A DNA stretch of 42,019 nucleotides from Deltaproteobacteria bacterium (GCA_016208165.1 JACQYL010000019.1:1-42019), one strand, 5' to 3'. Counted from the stretch's first letter, positions 33,938 to 42,019 are shown. The notes: a model not told the origin generated them from the letters alone. Numbers and translations are program-made.

Positions 33938-35347
33938 ATGAGCAAAGTCCAAGAATACGCCATAAAGTGGCTCCTCGCAGGAGTTGACGACGAGGTATCT
34001 GTTTTGACGAACAAAGTATCCATATTGGTTGTTGATGACGATCCGGACATTCTCGGTATTCTGGAGTCCTGCCTATTGCCCCAAGGACATCAGGTTTTTA
34101 CGGCGTCCGGGGTGGACGAGGCTATGGGACTCCTGGGCGAGCATGAAATGGACCTCCTGATCTCGGACGTGCAGATGCCGGATAAAGGAGGTCTGCAACT
34201 GCTCGAGGAAGTTCGGAAGCGACAGCTCGGTCTCCCGGTGATTTTCTTGACGGGGTTCGGATCCATTCCGGAGGCAGTGCATGCGATCAAAGCGGGAGCG
34301 GTCGACTATTTGACCAAGCCGTTCAGCACCGAAGACCTGTTAAATATGGTCGAAAAGGTCCTCGATTCCGTAAGAGTTCCCGTAATGGAAGAAGCCTTTT
34401 CCTCTTTGAGCGAACGTTTCTATGGAGGGAACAGCCCGGCGATCCGGAAGCTGTATGACCTGATCGAGCGCGTGTCCTCGAGCGACGTAAATGTGTTGAT
34501 CCTGGGAGAAAGCGGCGTCGGCAAAGAAGTGGTCGCCCGCTTGATTCACGAAAGAGGGGTTCGCGCGGAAAAACCCCTGGTGGTGGTTGACTGCGGTTCG
34601 ATCCCCCGGGAACTCATGGAGAGCGAGCTGTTTGGACATTTAAAGGGTTCCTTTACCCACGCTGTTTCCAACAAGTGCGGTCTGATCGAAGCCGCTGAGG
34701 GAGGGACCCTATTGCTGGACGAAATCGGGAATATCTCTCCCGAGATGCAGGTGCGCCTGCTTCGGTTCCTGGAACAACGAAACATCCGTAAAGTAGGCGA
34801 TGTGAGGGAGATACCGGTGGACTGCAGGGTCATTTCGGCCACCAACACCGACCTTCCCCGCGAGGTGGAGGAAGGCCGTTTTCGCGAGGATCTATACTAC
34901 CGGCTCCGGGTTGTGATGCTCAAGATTCCCCCTCTGCGTGAAAGAAGAGAAGATATCCCACTGATTGCCGGCCGATTTGTCCGGGACATATGTAAGGAAC
35001 GAGGAGTGCCCGAGATCGAACTGCACCCCGCCGTGGTGGAGTGGCTTTGCTGTTACTCCTGGCCCGGTAATGTTCGTGAACTCAAGAACGCTTTGTCGGG
35101 CGCCATCGCGCTATGCGATCATCGCCTCCTGCTTCCCGAACATCTGCATCTGACGGGCCTTTCAGACGCGAAACTTCCGGACTCGGTGGCGGAAAATTGC
35201 CTTCACCTGGAAGAGAGTGAACGAAACCTGATTATCCGGGCATTGAAAGAGACGGGAGGCGTCCAGAAAGATGCAGCTCCGCTGCTGGGCATCAGTCCGA
35301 GGTCGCTCAACTATAAAATCAAGAAGCTCGGCATCAAACTCATGTAG
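33938..35347 (+). CDS. NtrC-type response regulator with GSFTHA loop
   Basis: A 469-residue cytoplasmic regulator: REC domain (about 26-140; acidic pocket VVDDDPD, phospho-acceptor D77, K127 in TKPFS), AAA+ sigma-54 interaction domain (Walker A GESGVGKE 190-197, Walker B LLLDEIG 258-264, arginine-rich RFREDLYYRLRV and PPLRERREDI), and a C-terminal Fis-type HTH (about 425-466). The sigma-54 contact loop, normally GAFTGA, reads GSFTHA (237-242); changes here often weaken or abolish sigma-54 activation, so it may work with sigma-70 or as a repressor (inference). GGGAGTGGA lies upstream of the ATG. No kinase gene is adjacent. The next gene, 194 bp downstream, encodes a secreted protein. Confidence 0.95.
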   Translation: MSKVQEYAIKWLLAGVDDEVSVLTNKVSILVVDDDPDILGILESCLLPQGHQVFTASGVDEAMGLLGEHEMDLLISDVQMPDKGGLQLLEEVRKRQLGLPVIFLTGFGSIPEAVHAIKAGAVDYLTKPFSTEDLLNMVEKVLDSVRVPVMEEAFSSLSERFYGGNSPAIRKLYDLIERVSSSDVNVLILGESGVGKEVVARLIHERGVRAEKPLVVVDCGSIPRELMESELFGHLKGSFTHAVSNKCGLIEAAEGGTLLLDEIGNISPEMQVRLLRFLEQRNIRKVGDVREIPVDCRVISATNTDLPREVEEGRFREDLYYRLRVVMLKIPPLRERREDIPLIAGRFVRDICKERGVPEIELHPAVVEWLCCYSWPGNVRELKNALSGAIALCDHRLLLPEHLHLTGLSDAKLPDSVAENCLHLEESERNLIIRALKETGGVQKDAAPLLGISPRSLNYKIKKLGIKLM

Positions 35348-35541
35348 CCGAAGCGGCGGAACCGGCGAGGAAGGCCGCTTTCGGGCGGAAGGGATTCTTA
35401 CGCAACAGAGACCGGCGTCGCCCGTTTGACGGACACGTCCGCGTCTTTACGTCCTCAAAAGAACAGGGCGTCATTTTACGAAATGTTCGTGGCTGCGTGG
35501 ACGCGATGACCGTTTCCCTAAATCTAATATAAGGATAAGCG

Positions 35542-37641
35542 ATGAAAACAACCGGCCGTGGGCTCGCTTCTTTGTTTTTCATGTGTACACTCATGTTCGG
35601 CAGCACCGTTGTTCTCGGAGCCGTGACGATAGGAAACGGGATCCAGGGAGACGGGAAATGGGAAGTGGTGGTCGACGTCGCGGGAGATTCGACTGGAGGA
35701 ACCCTCGATCCTTTAGGACCTACCGGCTTGACGAAGGTGGTTTTCTGGTTTTTCACGGCGGTGGAAGTGGGCGAAGAGGCGCCTTTTCAACTGATCGATA
35801 CCGACGTTACGACGCCGCCCACGTTGAAGTCGGGCACGAACGAAGTCGAATCCGCCGGGCTTTTTCCCGGACCCAACGGAACCGTGAACTGGAAAGCCGT
35901 ATCGTCCATCGAGCCCGATAGTAAGATTTACAGGGTTACACTGACGTTCGAGAGTATGGAGCCGCTCGGAGCGCTCCGGCTGATCAACTATCTGGACGGA
36001 GACTCCAGTGACAGTAGTAACGATCTCCTGGTGGTCCTCAACGGCTCGGAACCGGAAGACATCCGTCTGCTGGTCCTTGGTAAAAACGTGAATCACGGGG
36101 TGGCCCAGGCTACGGAATTCAGCTCGACCCTGAACGCCTCGTTTTTGGGCTGGGCGGCAGACAGGAACGCCGGTGAGGGAGAAGATCCTGATCTTCTTGA
36201 TGATATTGTAGATATATCCATCAGCAGCGACGAGATCTTTTCTCCAACCGGGAATGTCTATACGGAGAACCTGCCCGTGACTTCGGATTCCAGATATCCG
36301 GACAAGGCGGTTTACGGACCCAACGATGTGACTACGGCCATGGCGTTCGATCTGGATCCCACCGCGACCTCGGCCACCGTGACGTTTCTGCTGGGCGCTT
36401 CACCCGACGGCGATTCCCCGTTCTCCGATGGGCCGACGCAACAGGGACCCACCGCCCGGGCGGGAACGGACCAGACCGTGGTTCCGGGCGCTCAGGTTAC
36501 GCTGGACGGCTCGGCTTCTTCGGACCCGGACGACGGTATCGCCTCCTACGCTTGGGACCAGACTGAAGGCCCCGATGTCGTGCTGTCCGACGCTACGGCG
36601 GTTCAGCCTACATTCCCCGTTGCGGCCGGAGTGCCTGAAGGGACGGTGTACACTTTCAATCTGACCGTTATGGACCATACGGGATTGTCGTCCTCGGACA
36701 CGGTTTCCGTAGTCGTGCAGGCCTCTCAGGAGAACCGTCCTCCAGTCGCCGACGCCGGCGCGGACAAGACGGCCGTGGTAAACAGCCTCGTCACTCTCGA
36801 CGGTTCGGGTTCATCGGACCCGGATAACGATATCGCCTCTTACTCGTGGGTGCAGACCGGAGGACCGACGGTGGAGCTGTCCAACGCCGGGAACGTGATG
36901 AGCACGTTTACTCCCGTCGAAGGGACTCCGGAAGGCGTGCTTTTGACGTTTACGCTGACGGTAGCCGATTCGCACGGGCTCACGGACACGGACACCACAA
37001 CGGTCCGGGTGTTTCCACCGGATATCGAGACGAACATGCCTGACGGCATCTATAAGGACGAAGGACCTCAACCCGTCATCAGCGCTTACATCCAGACGTA
37101 TACCGTAGGTTCGATGCTGGTTATTCTTACACCGGACCTGCAAGACTGGTACGTGTTTATCGACGACGACTGGGAGGATGGACTGTCGAACGTTTCGGAC
37201 CTGGGTGGAATCGGCCATAGACTGAATATGTCGTTCGTTCCAGGGGGGAAGATTCTGACGGTCCTGTCCTATGCCGGCGGGGGAAGCGAAACCTGGACAC
37301 TGACGCGAACGTTTGCAGCCCTGGAAAATTCCCCTCCGGCGGACGGTATTTATAAGCAGGAACAGGAAAACGGGATGAACTTGTATCTTCAAACGTACAG
37401 CGCCGGGTCTTCTCTATTTATTTTCACTCCGAACCTGGTGGACTGGACCGTTTTTCTGGACGAAGACTATTCGAACGGGCTCGCAGTGTCCGGCGACCTG
37501 GCCGGTATGGGCAAGAGCCTGGTGATGACTCCCAACGGAGCCGGCTCATATCAATCCACCATTACGGGCTCTCAGGGAATGAACCTGACGTTTCAGCTGG
37601 ATTTAGTCTTCAGCGCCCCGGGCGGGACGGCAGGACAGTGA
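35542..37641 (+). CDS. Secreted PKD/REJ-domain protein with two novel C-terminal repeats
   Basis: A 699-residue exported protein. The signal peptide (about 1-27) precedes an unassigned region (about 30-290); two PKD/REJ-like domains (about 301-395 and 398-492, each with a VxLDGSxSSDPDxxIASYxW pattern); and two copies of an ~95-residue unit (about 501-595 and 600-690) with DGIYK, YxQTYxxGS, TPxLxDWxVFxDxDxxxGL and DLxGxGxxLxM in common. I do not recognise that unit. PKD-type domains serve in surface or extracellular proteins for binding. AAGGAT lies upstream of the ATG at 35542. It may belong to the regulon of the preceding regulator. Confidence 0.8.
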   Translation: MKTTGRGLASLFFMCTLMFGSTVVLGAVTIGNGIQGDGKWEVVVDVAGDSTGGTLDPLGPTGLTKVVFWFFTAVEVGEEAPFQLIDTDVTTPPTLKSGTNEVESAGLFPGPNGTVNWKAVSSIEPDSKIYRVTLTFESMEPLGALRLINYLDGDSSDSSNDLLVVLNGSEPEDIRLLVLGKNVNHGVAQATEFSSTLNASFLGWAADRNAGEGEDPDLLDDIVDISISSDEIFSPTGNVYTENLPVTSDSRYPDKAVYGPNDVTTAMAFDLDPTATSATVTFLLGASPDGDSPFSDGPTQQGPTARAGTDQTVVPGAQVTLDGSASSDPDDGIASYAWDQTEGPDVVLSDATAVQPTFPVAAGVPEGTVYTFNLTVMDHTGLSSSDTVSVVVQASQENRPPVADAGADKTAVVNSLVTLDGSGSSDPDNDIASYSWVQTGGPTVELSNAGNVMSTFTPVEGTPEGVLLTFTLTVADSHGLTDTDTTTVRVFPPDIETNMPDGIYKDEGPQPVISAYIQTYTVGSMLVILTPDLQDWYVFIDDDWEDGLSNVSDLGGIGHRLNMSFVPGGKILTVLSYAGGGSETWTLTRTFAALENSPPADGIYKQEQENGMNLYLQTYSAGSSLFIFTPNLVDWTVFLDEDYSNGLAVSGDLAGMGKSLVMTPNGAGSYQSTITGSQGMNLTFQLDLVFSAPGGTAGQ

Positions 37642-37975
37642 CGCATCGAGACCGGAATAGTGAGCGCGCTTCCGGCGCGAATTCATCCACGAACTCCGCC
37701 CGTTGCGGTCCGAAGAAGAGATGCGGAGACCGGCCGTACAGGGCCGACGGCCGGCACGGTAATGCTTTCCAACACCTTGGAGCAGTCGAGGAGCACCTAG
37801 ACCGAGTAATAGCCATGGACGCATACACAGGCGTTTTCACATACCCGGTTCGCATCCGAGGGGGGCCGGAGGGATATCTCCATTTTCGAGGGGAACCGCA
37901 GCCGGAAAACCCGGCTTCCCCGGGACTGGATTCAGGCCGGCGGTCACCCCTCTCCTCCGATGAAGTCACTGTGCT
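37642..37975. other. Intergenic region between convergent genes
   Basis: This 334-bp gap separates the secreted PKD protein from the convergent REC gene. It holds a hairpin at 37890-37921: GGGGAA/TTCCCC outer and GCCGG/CCGGC inner stems with a 5-nt bulge. The hairpin may end transcripts from either side, but it lacks a T tract. No gene was seen. Confidence 0.5.
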
Positions 37976-38473
37976 CTATTTCTCATCGTCGTCCAGATTC
38001 CGCAAGGACCGGAGAATGCCCATAGGACTCGATCCCATGGCCAAGAATTCGATTTCCTCCGATCGCTTCTTGTCCTGCTCGAATTTCTTCCTGAGTCGTG
38101 TGGCGTAAGCTTCCTTCAGCACTTCGAGGAGCTTTTCGAACTTATAAGGCTTTTCTAAATAGCCGAACGCCCCCAGCTTCGTACACTCTACCGCTGAATC
38201 GATGGAAGCATACCCGGTCAGGATGACGACCTCCAGGAATTTATGCTTTTCTTTCAGGATCTTCAGAAGTTCCATTCCGTCCATACCGGGCATTTTCAGG
38301 TCCAGTATGGCCACGTCGAACTTTCCTTTTTTCGCGACCTTGATGGCCTGAATGCCATCGTTGGCGGTGGCCACGTCGAAATCTTTCAGTCCGAGTCGTT
38401 CCGAGGTGACCTTGAGGAGTTTTTCATCATCGTCGACCATGAGAAGCTTGATCCGTTTCTCTTCATCCTTCAT
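37976..38473 (-). CDS. Single-domain REC response regulator
   Basis: A 165-residue protein with one receiver domain (KLLMVDDDEK at the N-terminus, phospho-acceptor in VAILDLKMPGMDGMELL, K in YLEKPYKFEKLLEVL) and a ~40-residue helical, charged tail (RKKFEQDKKRSEEIEFLA). No output domain is present, so it probably passes a signal by phosphotransfer or protein contact. The start is the ATG at 38473 behind AGGAGGG; a longer frame to 38533 would overlap the upstream gene. It lies 25 bp after the cytidylate-kinase-like gene and is likely cotranscribed with it. Confidence 0.92.
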   Translation of the reverse strand: MKDEEKRIKLLMVDDDEKLLKVTSERLGLKDFDVATANDGIQAIKVAKKGKFDVAILDLKMPGMDGMELLKILKEKHKFLEVVILTGYASIDSAVECTKLGAFGYLEKPYKFEKLLEVLKEAYATRLRKKFEQDKKRSEEIEFLAMGSSPMGILRSLRNLDDDEK

Positions 38474-38498
38474 GGGATACCCTCCTTGTGTCCATGCA

Positions 38499-39308
38499 TC
38501 AAAACGGTGCGTAGATGGATGGCGCCACTCCAATGTTCACGCGTTTGACTCCATCCATTTTGGCCATGATCTTCCTTGCTTTCTCTTCTATCAACTTTTC
38601 CTGCAAAATCGACCCTTTTACACTGACGAAGACCTCACCCTCCCTGACGACGGCTTCCACTTCAGGAAACACCTCGAGAAGCAAGGCTTCGGTCTTGGCC
38701 GCCAAAGCCATGTCCTTTAGCTTGCTTCGCATCATCTCCATGTGTCCGTTCGTGGACACTTGCGCCGTGCCGGCAATGATCGCCACGGCGGCGTCGATGC
38801 TGATGCGATGGAGATTGAGGTAAAGGTCATACAGACGAGGATCGTGATCGTCTTTGCCGTACAGCTGTTTCGTCCATCTGGCCCGCTCCTTGTCTTTTCG
38901 AATCAATCTTTTTCGAGCTTCCACGGAAGTAAGATTCTCCCGTCGCATTTCTTCGCGCACGCGCTCATCGAAGTCCGCGATCACACGCACTTTGACAACG
39001 TCGGGCATGTCCGCAAGAAAAATGTGTCCTGCAACGCCATGGTAAACAACGTTGCCCTGGCTCATGGTCTCGAAAAAAACCGCCCGGAACATGGCCAAGC
39101 AGCGTTCCTTCTGCGCGGCCAGTTGTTCAAGAAAAGTGGGCGCATCGTTCAACGCTTTTTCGACTGCGGTGAAGGAAAGATCCATGCAGTCGCAGGCGCG
39201 CTGAATGATTTCAGGGCCGATACAGGCATAGCCGAGCCTTTCAGCCACCTTTCGGGCAATTTCTTCGCCATGGCTGTATGAATCTCGAGAGATGGTGATG
39301 ATGGGCAT
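38499..39308 (-). CDS. Cytidylate-kinase-like protein with C-terminal BON-like domain
   Basis: A 269-residue cytoplasmic protein. The N-terminal ~190 residues match the cytidylate kinase-like family (ITISRDSYSHGEEIARKVAERLG at the start, GVAGHIFLADMPDVVKVRV, then LIRKDKERARWTKQLYG), which has a degenerate P-loop and unknown substrate. The C-terminal ~75 residues (FPEVEAVVREGEVFVSVKG .. KIMAKMDGVKRVNIG) resemble a BON-like alpha/beta domain. The start ATG at 39308 follows GGAG. Members of this family often sit beside response regulators, as here; a signalling role is inferred. Confidence 0.82.
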   Translation of the reverse strand: MPIITISRDSYSHGEEIARKVAERLGYACIGPEIIQRACDCMDLSFTAVEKALNDAPTFLEQLAAQKERCLAMFRAVFFETMSQGNVVYHGVAGHIFLADMPDVVKVRVIADFDERVREEMRRENLTSVEARKRLIRKDKERARWTKQLYGKDDHDPRLYDLYLNLHRISIDAAVAIIAGTAQVSTNGHMEMMRSKLKDMALAAKTEALLLEVFPEVEAVVREGEVFVSVKGSILQEKLIEEKARKIMAKMDGVKRVNIGVAPSIYAPF

Positions 39309-39523
39309 GGCACAATTCTCCGCGCACCGGGTTTGCAGAAGGGTTCCCTCTTCTAGACCCAAGATGGTTCAATTTTCGTGCCAACGTTCCACCAACCTGT
39401 ATCTCCTTGATATTGTTAGTTATTACTAAATCGGCCCGCGTTCGGAAAGTCGAGGATCTGTTGCACAATACGACGTTTCGCCTCGTTTTGTGTTCGATAA
39501 AGAACGATAAATCAAGATATTAC

Positions 39524-39556
39524 AATAAACATGGTTAATATTGCAACATGTTTATT
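39524..39556. repeat. AT-rich inverted repeat (terminator or operator)
   Basis: AATAAACATG and CATGTTTATT are perfect 10-bp arms with a 13-nt spacer, 17 bp beyond the stop of the sigma-54 type regulator and 215 bp before the kinase-like gene. It could end the regulator transcript or bind a protein controlling the kinase-REC pair. The rest of 39309-39572 is non-coding. Confidence 0.45.
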
Positions 39557-39572
39557 AATTAAACAGTCTGCC

Positions 39573-41069
39573 TTATGTTTCAAGGTCCATCTGCTTCAGT
39601 TTCCGCCAGAGAGAAGCCCGATTAATCCCCAGTATCCGCGCGGCCTCGCTTTTATTGCCCTTGGTGGCCTCCAAGACCTCTAAAATGTATTGCTCCTCGA
39701 GTTCGGCCAGGGTGGCGTAGGTCTTCTTCTCCAAGACGACGGATGGTCTGACTTTCACGAACCGTTGAGGGAGATGCTCCCTTCTCACCTCATCCCCCTC
39801 GCACACAATAACCGCGCGTTCAATGGCATTTTCCAGCTCGCGCACATTACCCGGAAACGCATAATTCTTAAAGATGGAAAGGACTTCGTCAGAGATCTTT
39901 TTTATGTCTTTTCCGTACTCCTTCCGGTACCTGTCCAAAAAATAGCTGCTCAAGAGAGGGATATCGTCCTTTCGCTCGCGAAGGGGCGGTATCCTCAATA
40001 TGAAAGCGTTCAGCCGGTAATACAGGTCTTCCCGGAATTCTCCCTGATCGATCTTTTTCTTGAGGCTCTGATTTGTGGCGGCCAACACCCTCACATCCGT
40101 TGAAACCTCGTCCGTTCCGCCGACTCGGACGATGGTTTTATTCTCCAGGACACGGAGCAATTTGATCTGCATGGAGAGCGGAGTATCTCCGATCTCGTCC
40201 AGAAGGATGGTTCCTCCGGACGCCGCTTCGAAAACCCCCCTCTTGAGATGATGCGCCCCGGTGAAGGCCTCTCGCTCGTGCCCGAACAATTCATTGCAGA
40301 GTAACTCCTCCGTGAAGGAACCGCAATTGACAGCCGTGAACTTCCGCTCCTTTCTTGGACTGAGCAGATGTATGGCCCTGGCTACCAGTTCCTTGCCCGT
40401 ACCGGTTTCCCCGAGGATGAGGACTGTGCAGTCCAGCGAGGCCACCTTGCGGATATTCCTTTTAATCTCTAGAATAGAGGGAGATTCCCCGATCAGTTTC
40501 TGTATCCTGGACTCTGAATAGAGGTTGGATACATCGATGTCCGTATATGAAAGTCTCCTCTCCAGCGTCTGCCGGGCGGCCTGCATTTCGATCTCTTCCG
40601 GCATGTACCCCTTGTCAAAAGCGCCGGCGTCGACATCCCTGTCTGAACCTGCCCCCTCCTCTTCCCCGAAAGACGGCTTGATGATAATCATCCCGCTTCT
40701 TGAACCGAACTGTCTCATGAAGCTCCAGAACTGCTTCATCTCATCCTTTTCGAAATAGTCCGATTCCAGCGCTTCAGCGGCCTCCTTGATCTTTTCGTTT
40801 CCATAGCCGGTCAGAAGCACCGTTTTGATTCCAGGACGGATCTCCTTCAGCTTGGTGATTGTGGTCAAACCGTCCATGCCCGGCATGTTCAGATCGACGA
40901 TCGCCATATCGATGCTCTTCTTCTTCGCGATGTCGATCGCCTCTTCACCGCTGAATACGGACAAGGGTTCGAAACCCTTCAGACGGATTCTTTCCGAGAT
41001 GGACTCCAAGAACTTCTTTTCATCATCCACCAGAAGGACTATGATGCCTTTGGAAGGGGCTCGCCTCAC
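39573..41069 (-). CDS. Sigma-54 type response regulator with EAFTGA loop
   Basis: A 498-residue regulator: REC domain (about 9-120; D59 in MAIVDLNMPGMDG), an acidic linker (about 130-185), AAA+ domain (Walker A GETGTGKE 220-227, Walker B TILLDEIG about 287-294) and a Fis-type HTH (KGNKSEAARILGINRASLWRKL). The receiver has DYFEKDEMKQFWSFM where the usual K-P pair would be (K-D here), exactly as in the neighbouring multi-REC protein. The sigma-54 loop is EAFTGA (267-272), a one-residue variant of GAFTGA. A good sigma-70-like promoter and a small palindrome lie just upstream, so it is probably transcribed on its own and may be autoregulated. Confidence 0.95.
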   Translation of the reverse strand: MRRAPSKGIIVLLVDDEKKFLESISERIRLKGFEPLSVFSGEEAIDIAKKKSIDMAIVDLNMPGMDGLTTITKLKEIRPGIKTVLLTGYGNEKIKEAAEALESDYFEKDEMKQFWSFMRQFGSRSGMIIIKPSFGEEEGAGSDRDVDAGAFDKGYMPEEIEMQAARQTLERRLSYTDIDVSNLYSESRIQKLIGESPSILEIKRNIRKVASLDCTVLILGETGTGKELVARAIHLLSPRKERKFTAVNCGSFTEELLCNELFGHEREAFTGAHHLKRGVFEAASGGTILLDEIGDTPLSMQIKLLRVLENKTIVRVGGTDEVSTDVRVLAATNQSLKKKIDQGEFREDLYYRLNAFILRIPPLRERKDDIPLLSSYFLDRYRKEYGKDIKKISDEVLSIFKNYAFPGNVRELENAIERAVIVCEGDEVRREHLPQRFVKVRPSVVLEKKTYATLAELEEQYILEVLEATKGNKSEAARILGINRASLWRKLKQMDLET

Positions 41070-41101
41070 TCCGATCCTCTTTCTTGTTGTGAATTAAAAC
41101 A

Positions 41102-41114
41102 GGTTAACGTAACC
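41102..41114. promoter_or_regulatory. Palindrome at the start of the regulator transcript
   Basis: GGTTAACGTAACC has GGTTA/TAACC arms around ACG and lies 7 bp downstream of the predicted -10 element, at or near the transcription start. This is a classic position for repression, possibly by the regulator itself. Half-sites resemble those of the palindrome at 32737-32756. Confidence 0.4.
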
Positions 41115-41120
41115 GTTAAA

Positions 41121-41149
41121 AAAATAAACAATCCACGGGCAAAAATCAA
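41121..41149 (-). promoter_or_regulatory. Sigma-70-like promoter of the sigma-54 type regulator
   Basis: On the minus strand TTGATT (41149-41144) and TATTTT (41126-41121) are exactly 17 bp apart. The element lies between the terminator of the multi-REC gene and the regulator ATG at 41069. Confidence 0.55.
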
Positions 41150-41171
41150 GGCGTAGCTCCCACTAAGCCAT

Positions 41172-41201
41172 AAAAAAGCGCTTTCCATGTGGAAGCGCTT
41201 C
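41172..41201 (-). terminator. Rho-independent terminator of the multi-REC gene
   Basis: On the minus strand AAGCGCTTCC pairs with GGAAAGCGCTT (one bulged base) around ACAT and runs into TTTTTT. It lies about 30 bp after the stop codon at 41231, so the multi-REC gene and the downstream regulator are separate transcripts. Confidence 0.8.
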
Positions 41202-41230
41202 TTGAAACCTACTCCCGGTATGAACCTGAA

Positions 41231-42019
41231 CTAAGGCTTTTTGCCTTTGTCCTGTTTGGTCTTGTCCTCATCGTCCAAGCCGCCGTAAGCAGACATGCCC
41301 GCATCCGCCATGCTGTCTTCCAGGTTCTTCTGGAGCTTTTTCATAAAACTCCAAAATCCTCCCATCTGGTCCTTTTCAAAATAGTCCGAATCCAGGGCTC
41401 CGGCCGCTTCCTTCACCTTCTCGTCCCCAAACCCGGTCAGGAGAACGGTCCTGATCTCAGGGTGTATCTCCTTCAGCTTGGTGATGGTGACAAGGCCGTC
41501 CATGTCCGGCATCTTCAGGTCCACGACCGCCGCATAGATCTTTTGCTTGCGGGCGATTTCAAGGGCCTCTTTGCCGCTGGACGCCGGCAACGGTTCGAAT
41601 CCTTTGAGGCGTATTCTGTCGGAGATGGTGTCCAGAAATTTCTTCTCGTCGTCCACCAAAAGAATGTGAATTTTCTTCTTTCCGAGGGTCTTCATGAAAT
41701 CCCAGAAGCCCCCCATTTCATCCTTTTCAAAGTAGGCCGTATCCAGAGCTCCGGCCGCTTCCTTCACCTTCTCGTCCCCAAACCCGGTCAGGAGCACGGT
41801 CCTGATCTCAGGGTGTATCTCCTTCAGCTTGGTGATGGTGACCAGGCCGTCCATGTCCGGCATCTTCAGGTCCACGACCGCCGCACGGATCTTGTGCTTG
41901 CGGGCGATTTCAAGGGCCTCTTTGCCGCTGGACGCCTGCAACGGCTCAAATCCTTTGAGACGTATTCTCTCGGAGATGGTATCCAGAAATTTCTTCTCAT
42001 CGTCGACTAAAAGGATATT
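41231..42019 (-). CDS. Tandem receiver-domain protein (5' part outside window)
   Basis: At least 262 residues of a cytoplasmic protein made of two near-identical REC domains; the N-terminus lies beyond the window edge, where the frame is open and begins in ILLVDDEKKFLDTI. Each unit has the acidic pocket, phospho-acceptor in AAVVDLKMPDMDGLVTITKL, LLTGFGDEKVKEAAGAL and a YFEKD.MGGFW.FM end in place of the usual K-P motif. A short charged tail follows (KTKQDKGKKP). There is no output domain in the visible part. It may act as a phosphate sink or multi-site relay. The same FEKD-FWxFM signature is in the regulator at 39573, so they share ancestry. Confidence 0.9.
   Translation of the reverse strand, partial: NILLVDDEKKFLDTISERIRLKGFEPLQASSGKEALEIARKHKIRAAVVDLKMPDMDGLVTITKLKEIHPEIRTVLLTGFGDEKVKEAAGALDTAYFEKDEMGGFWDFMKTLGKKKIHILLVDDEKKFLDTISDRIRLKGFEPLPASSGKEALEIARKQKIYAAVVDLKMPDMDGLVTITKLKEIHPEIRTVLLTGFGDEKVKEAAGALDSDYFEKDQMGGFWSFMKKLQKNLEDSMADAGMSAYGGLDDEDKTKQDKGKKP
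41341..42019 (-). repeat. 351-bp tandem duplication of REC domain
   Basis: Corresponding positions recur exactly 351 bp apart (for example CTCCGGCCGCTTCCTTCACC at 41398 and 41749), that is 117 codons. DNA identity is very high over most of the unit, showing a recent in-frame duplication. More copies may lie beyond the window edge. Confidence 0.88.

Noticed and set aside
39322-39357. Sigma-54 promoter before the kinase-like gene
   Set aside because: GG-N10-GC spacing occurs (GGGAACCCTTCTGCA), but most other consensus positions do not match.

Overview
The window looks like chromosomal DNA of a Gram-negative, probably anaerobic bacterium of the Desulfobacterota (old Deltaproteobacteria) type. 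This is an inference from the gene mix: a periplasmic [NiFe]-hydrogenase, several sigma-54 type response regulators, NosL-like copper proteins, RND metal efflux, many secreted proteins with dockerin-like calcium loops, and scattered small palindromic repeats. No rRNA or single-copy phylogenetic marker is present, so the placement is not firm.

Layout. (1) 1-1340: a repeat-rich edge with a tRNA-Cys gene (539-614), its likely promoter and terminator, and a small tautomerase. (2) 1304-22814: about 21.5 kb transcribed leftward that reads as one copper-handling locus. In transcription order it holds a 1797-residue secreted beta-helix/dockerin protein, three consecutive cupredoxin/multicopper-oxidase-like proteins, a lipoprotein, a small exported twin-CX3C protein, three NosL-like proteins, a one-TM protein, an FtsX/MacB-type permease with its LolD-type ATPase, a polytopic membrane protein with a DsbB-like CPFC motif, and the CusB and CusA subunits of a Cu(I)/Ag(I) efflux pump. 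No nosZ, NosD or outer-membrane CusC/TolC gene is visible. (3) 22815-27843: a 1.1 kb non-coding region, then rightward genes for a cohesin-like/dockerin protein, two small exported proteins, a structured leader with a strong terminator, and a subtilisin-like protease whose reading frame is broken near 26490. (4) 27768-32176: a leftward hydrogenase operon (small subunit, large subunit, maturation protease). The small subunit carries four tandem Ig-like repeats at its C-terminus. (5) 32177-33937: 1.76 kb of non-coding DNA with operator-like palindromes. (6) 33938-37641: a sigma-54 type response regulator with a GSFTHA loop, then a secreted protein with two PKD/REJ-like domains and two copies of an unnamed repeat. 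(7) 37976-42019: a leftward signalling block: a multi-REC protein cut by the window end, a sigma-54 type regulator, a cytidylate-kinase-like/BON-like protein and a single REC protein. No histidine kinase is present.

How it may work together. The copper locus has the parts to deliver copper outside the cytoplasm (NosL proteins, thiol-redox membrane protein, ABC transporter), to use it (MCO-like proteins A and B carry complementary copper motifs, as if a large MofA/MnxG-like oxidase had been split), to display the product on a dockerin/beta-helix surface protein, and to export excess copper (CusBA). Dockerin-like loops also occur on the protease and on the cohesin-like protein, so an extracellular assembly is possible. 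The strongest candidates for something undescribed are this split-oxidase/NosL/ABC locus and the hydrogenase small subunit with Ig-like repeats.
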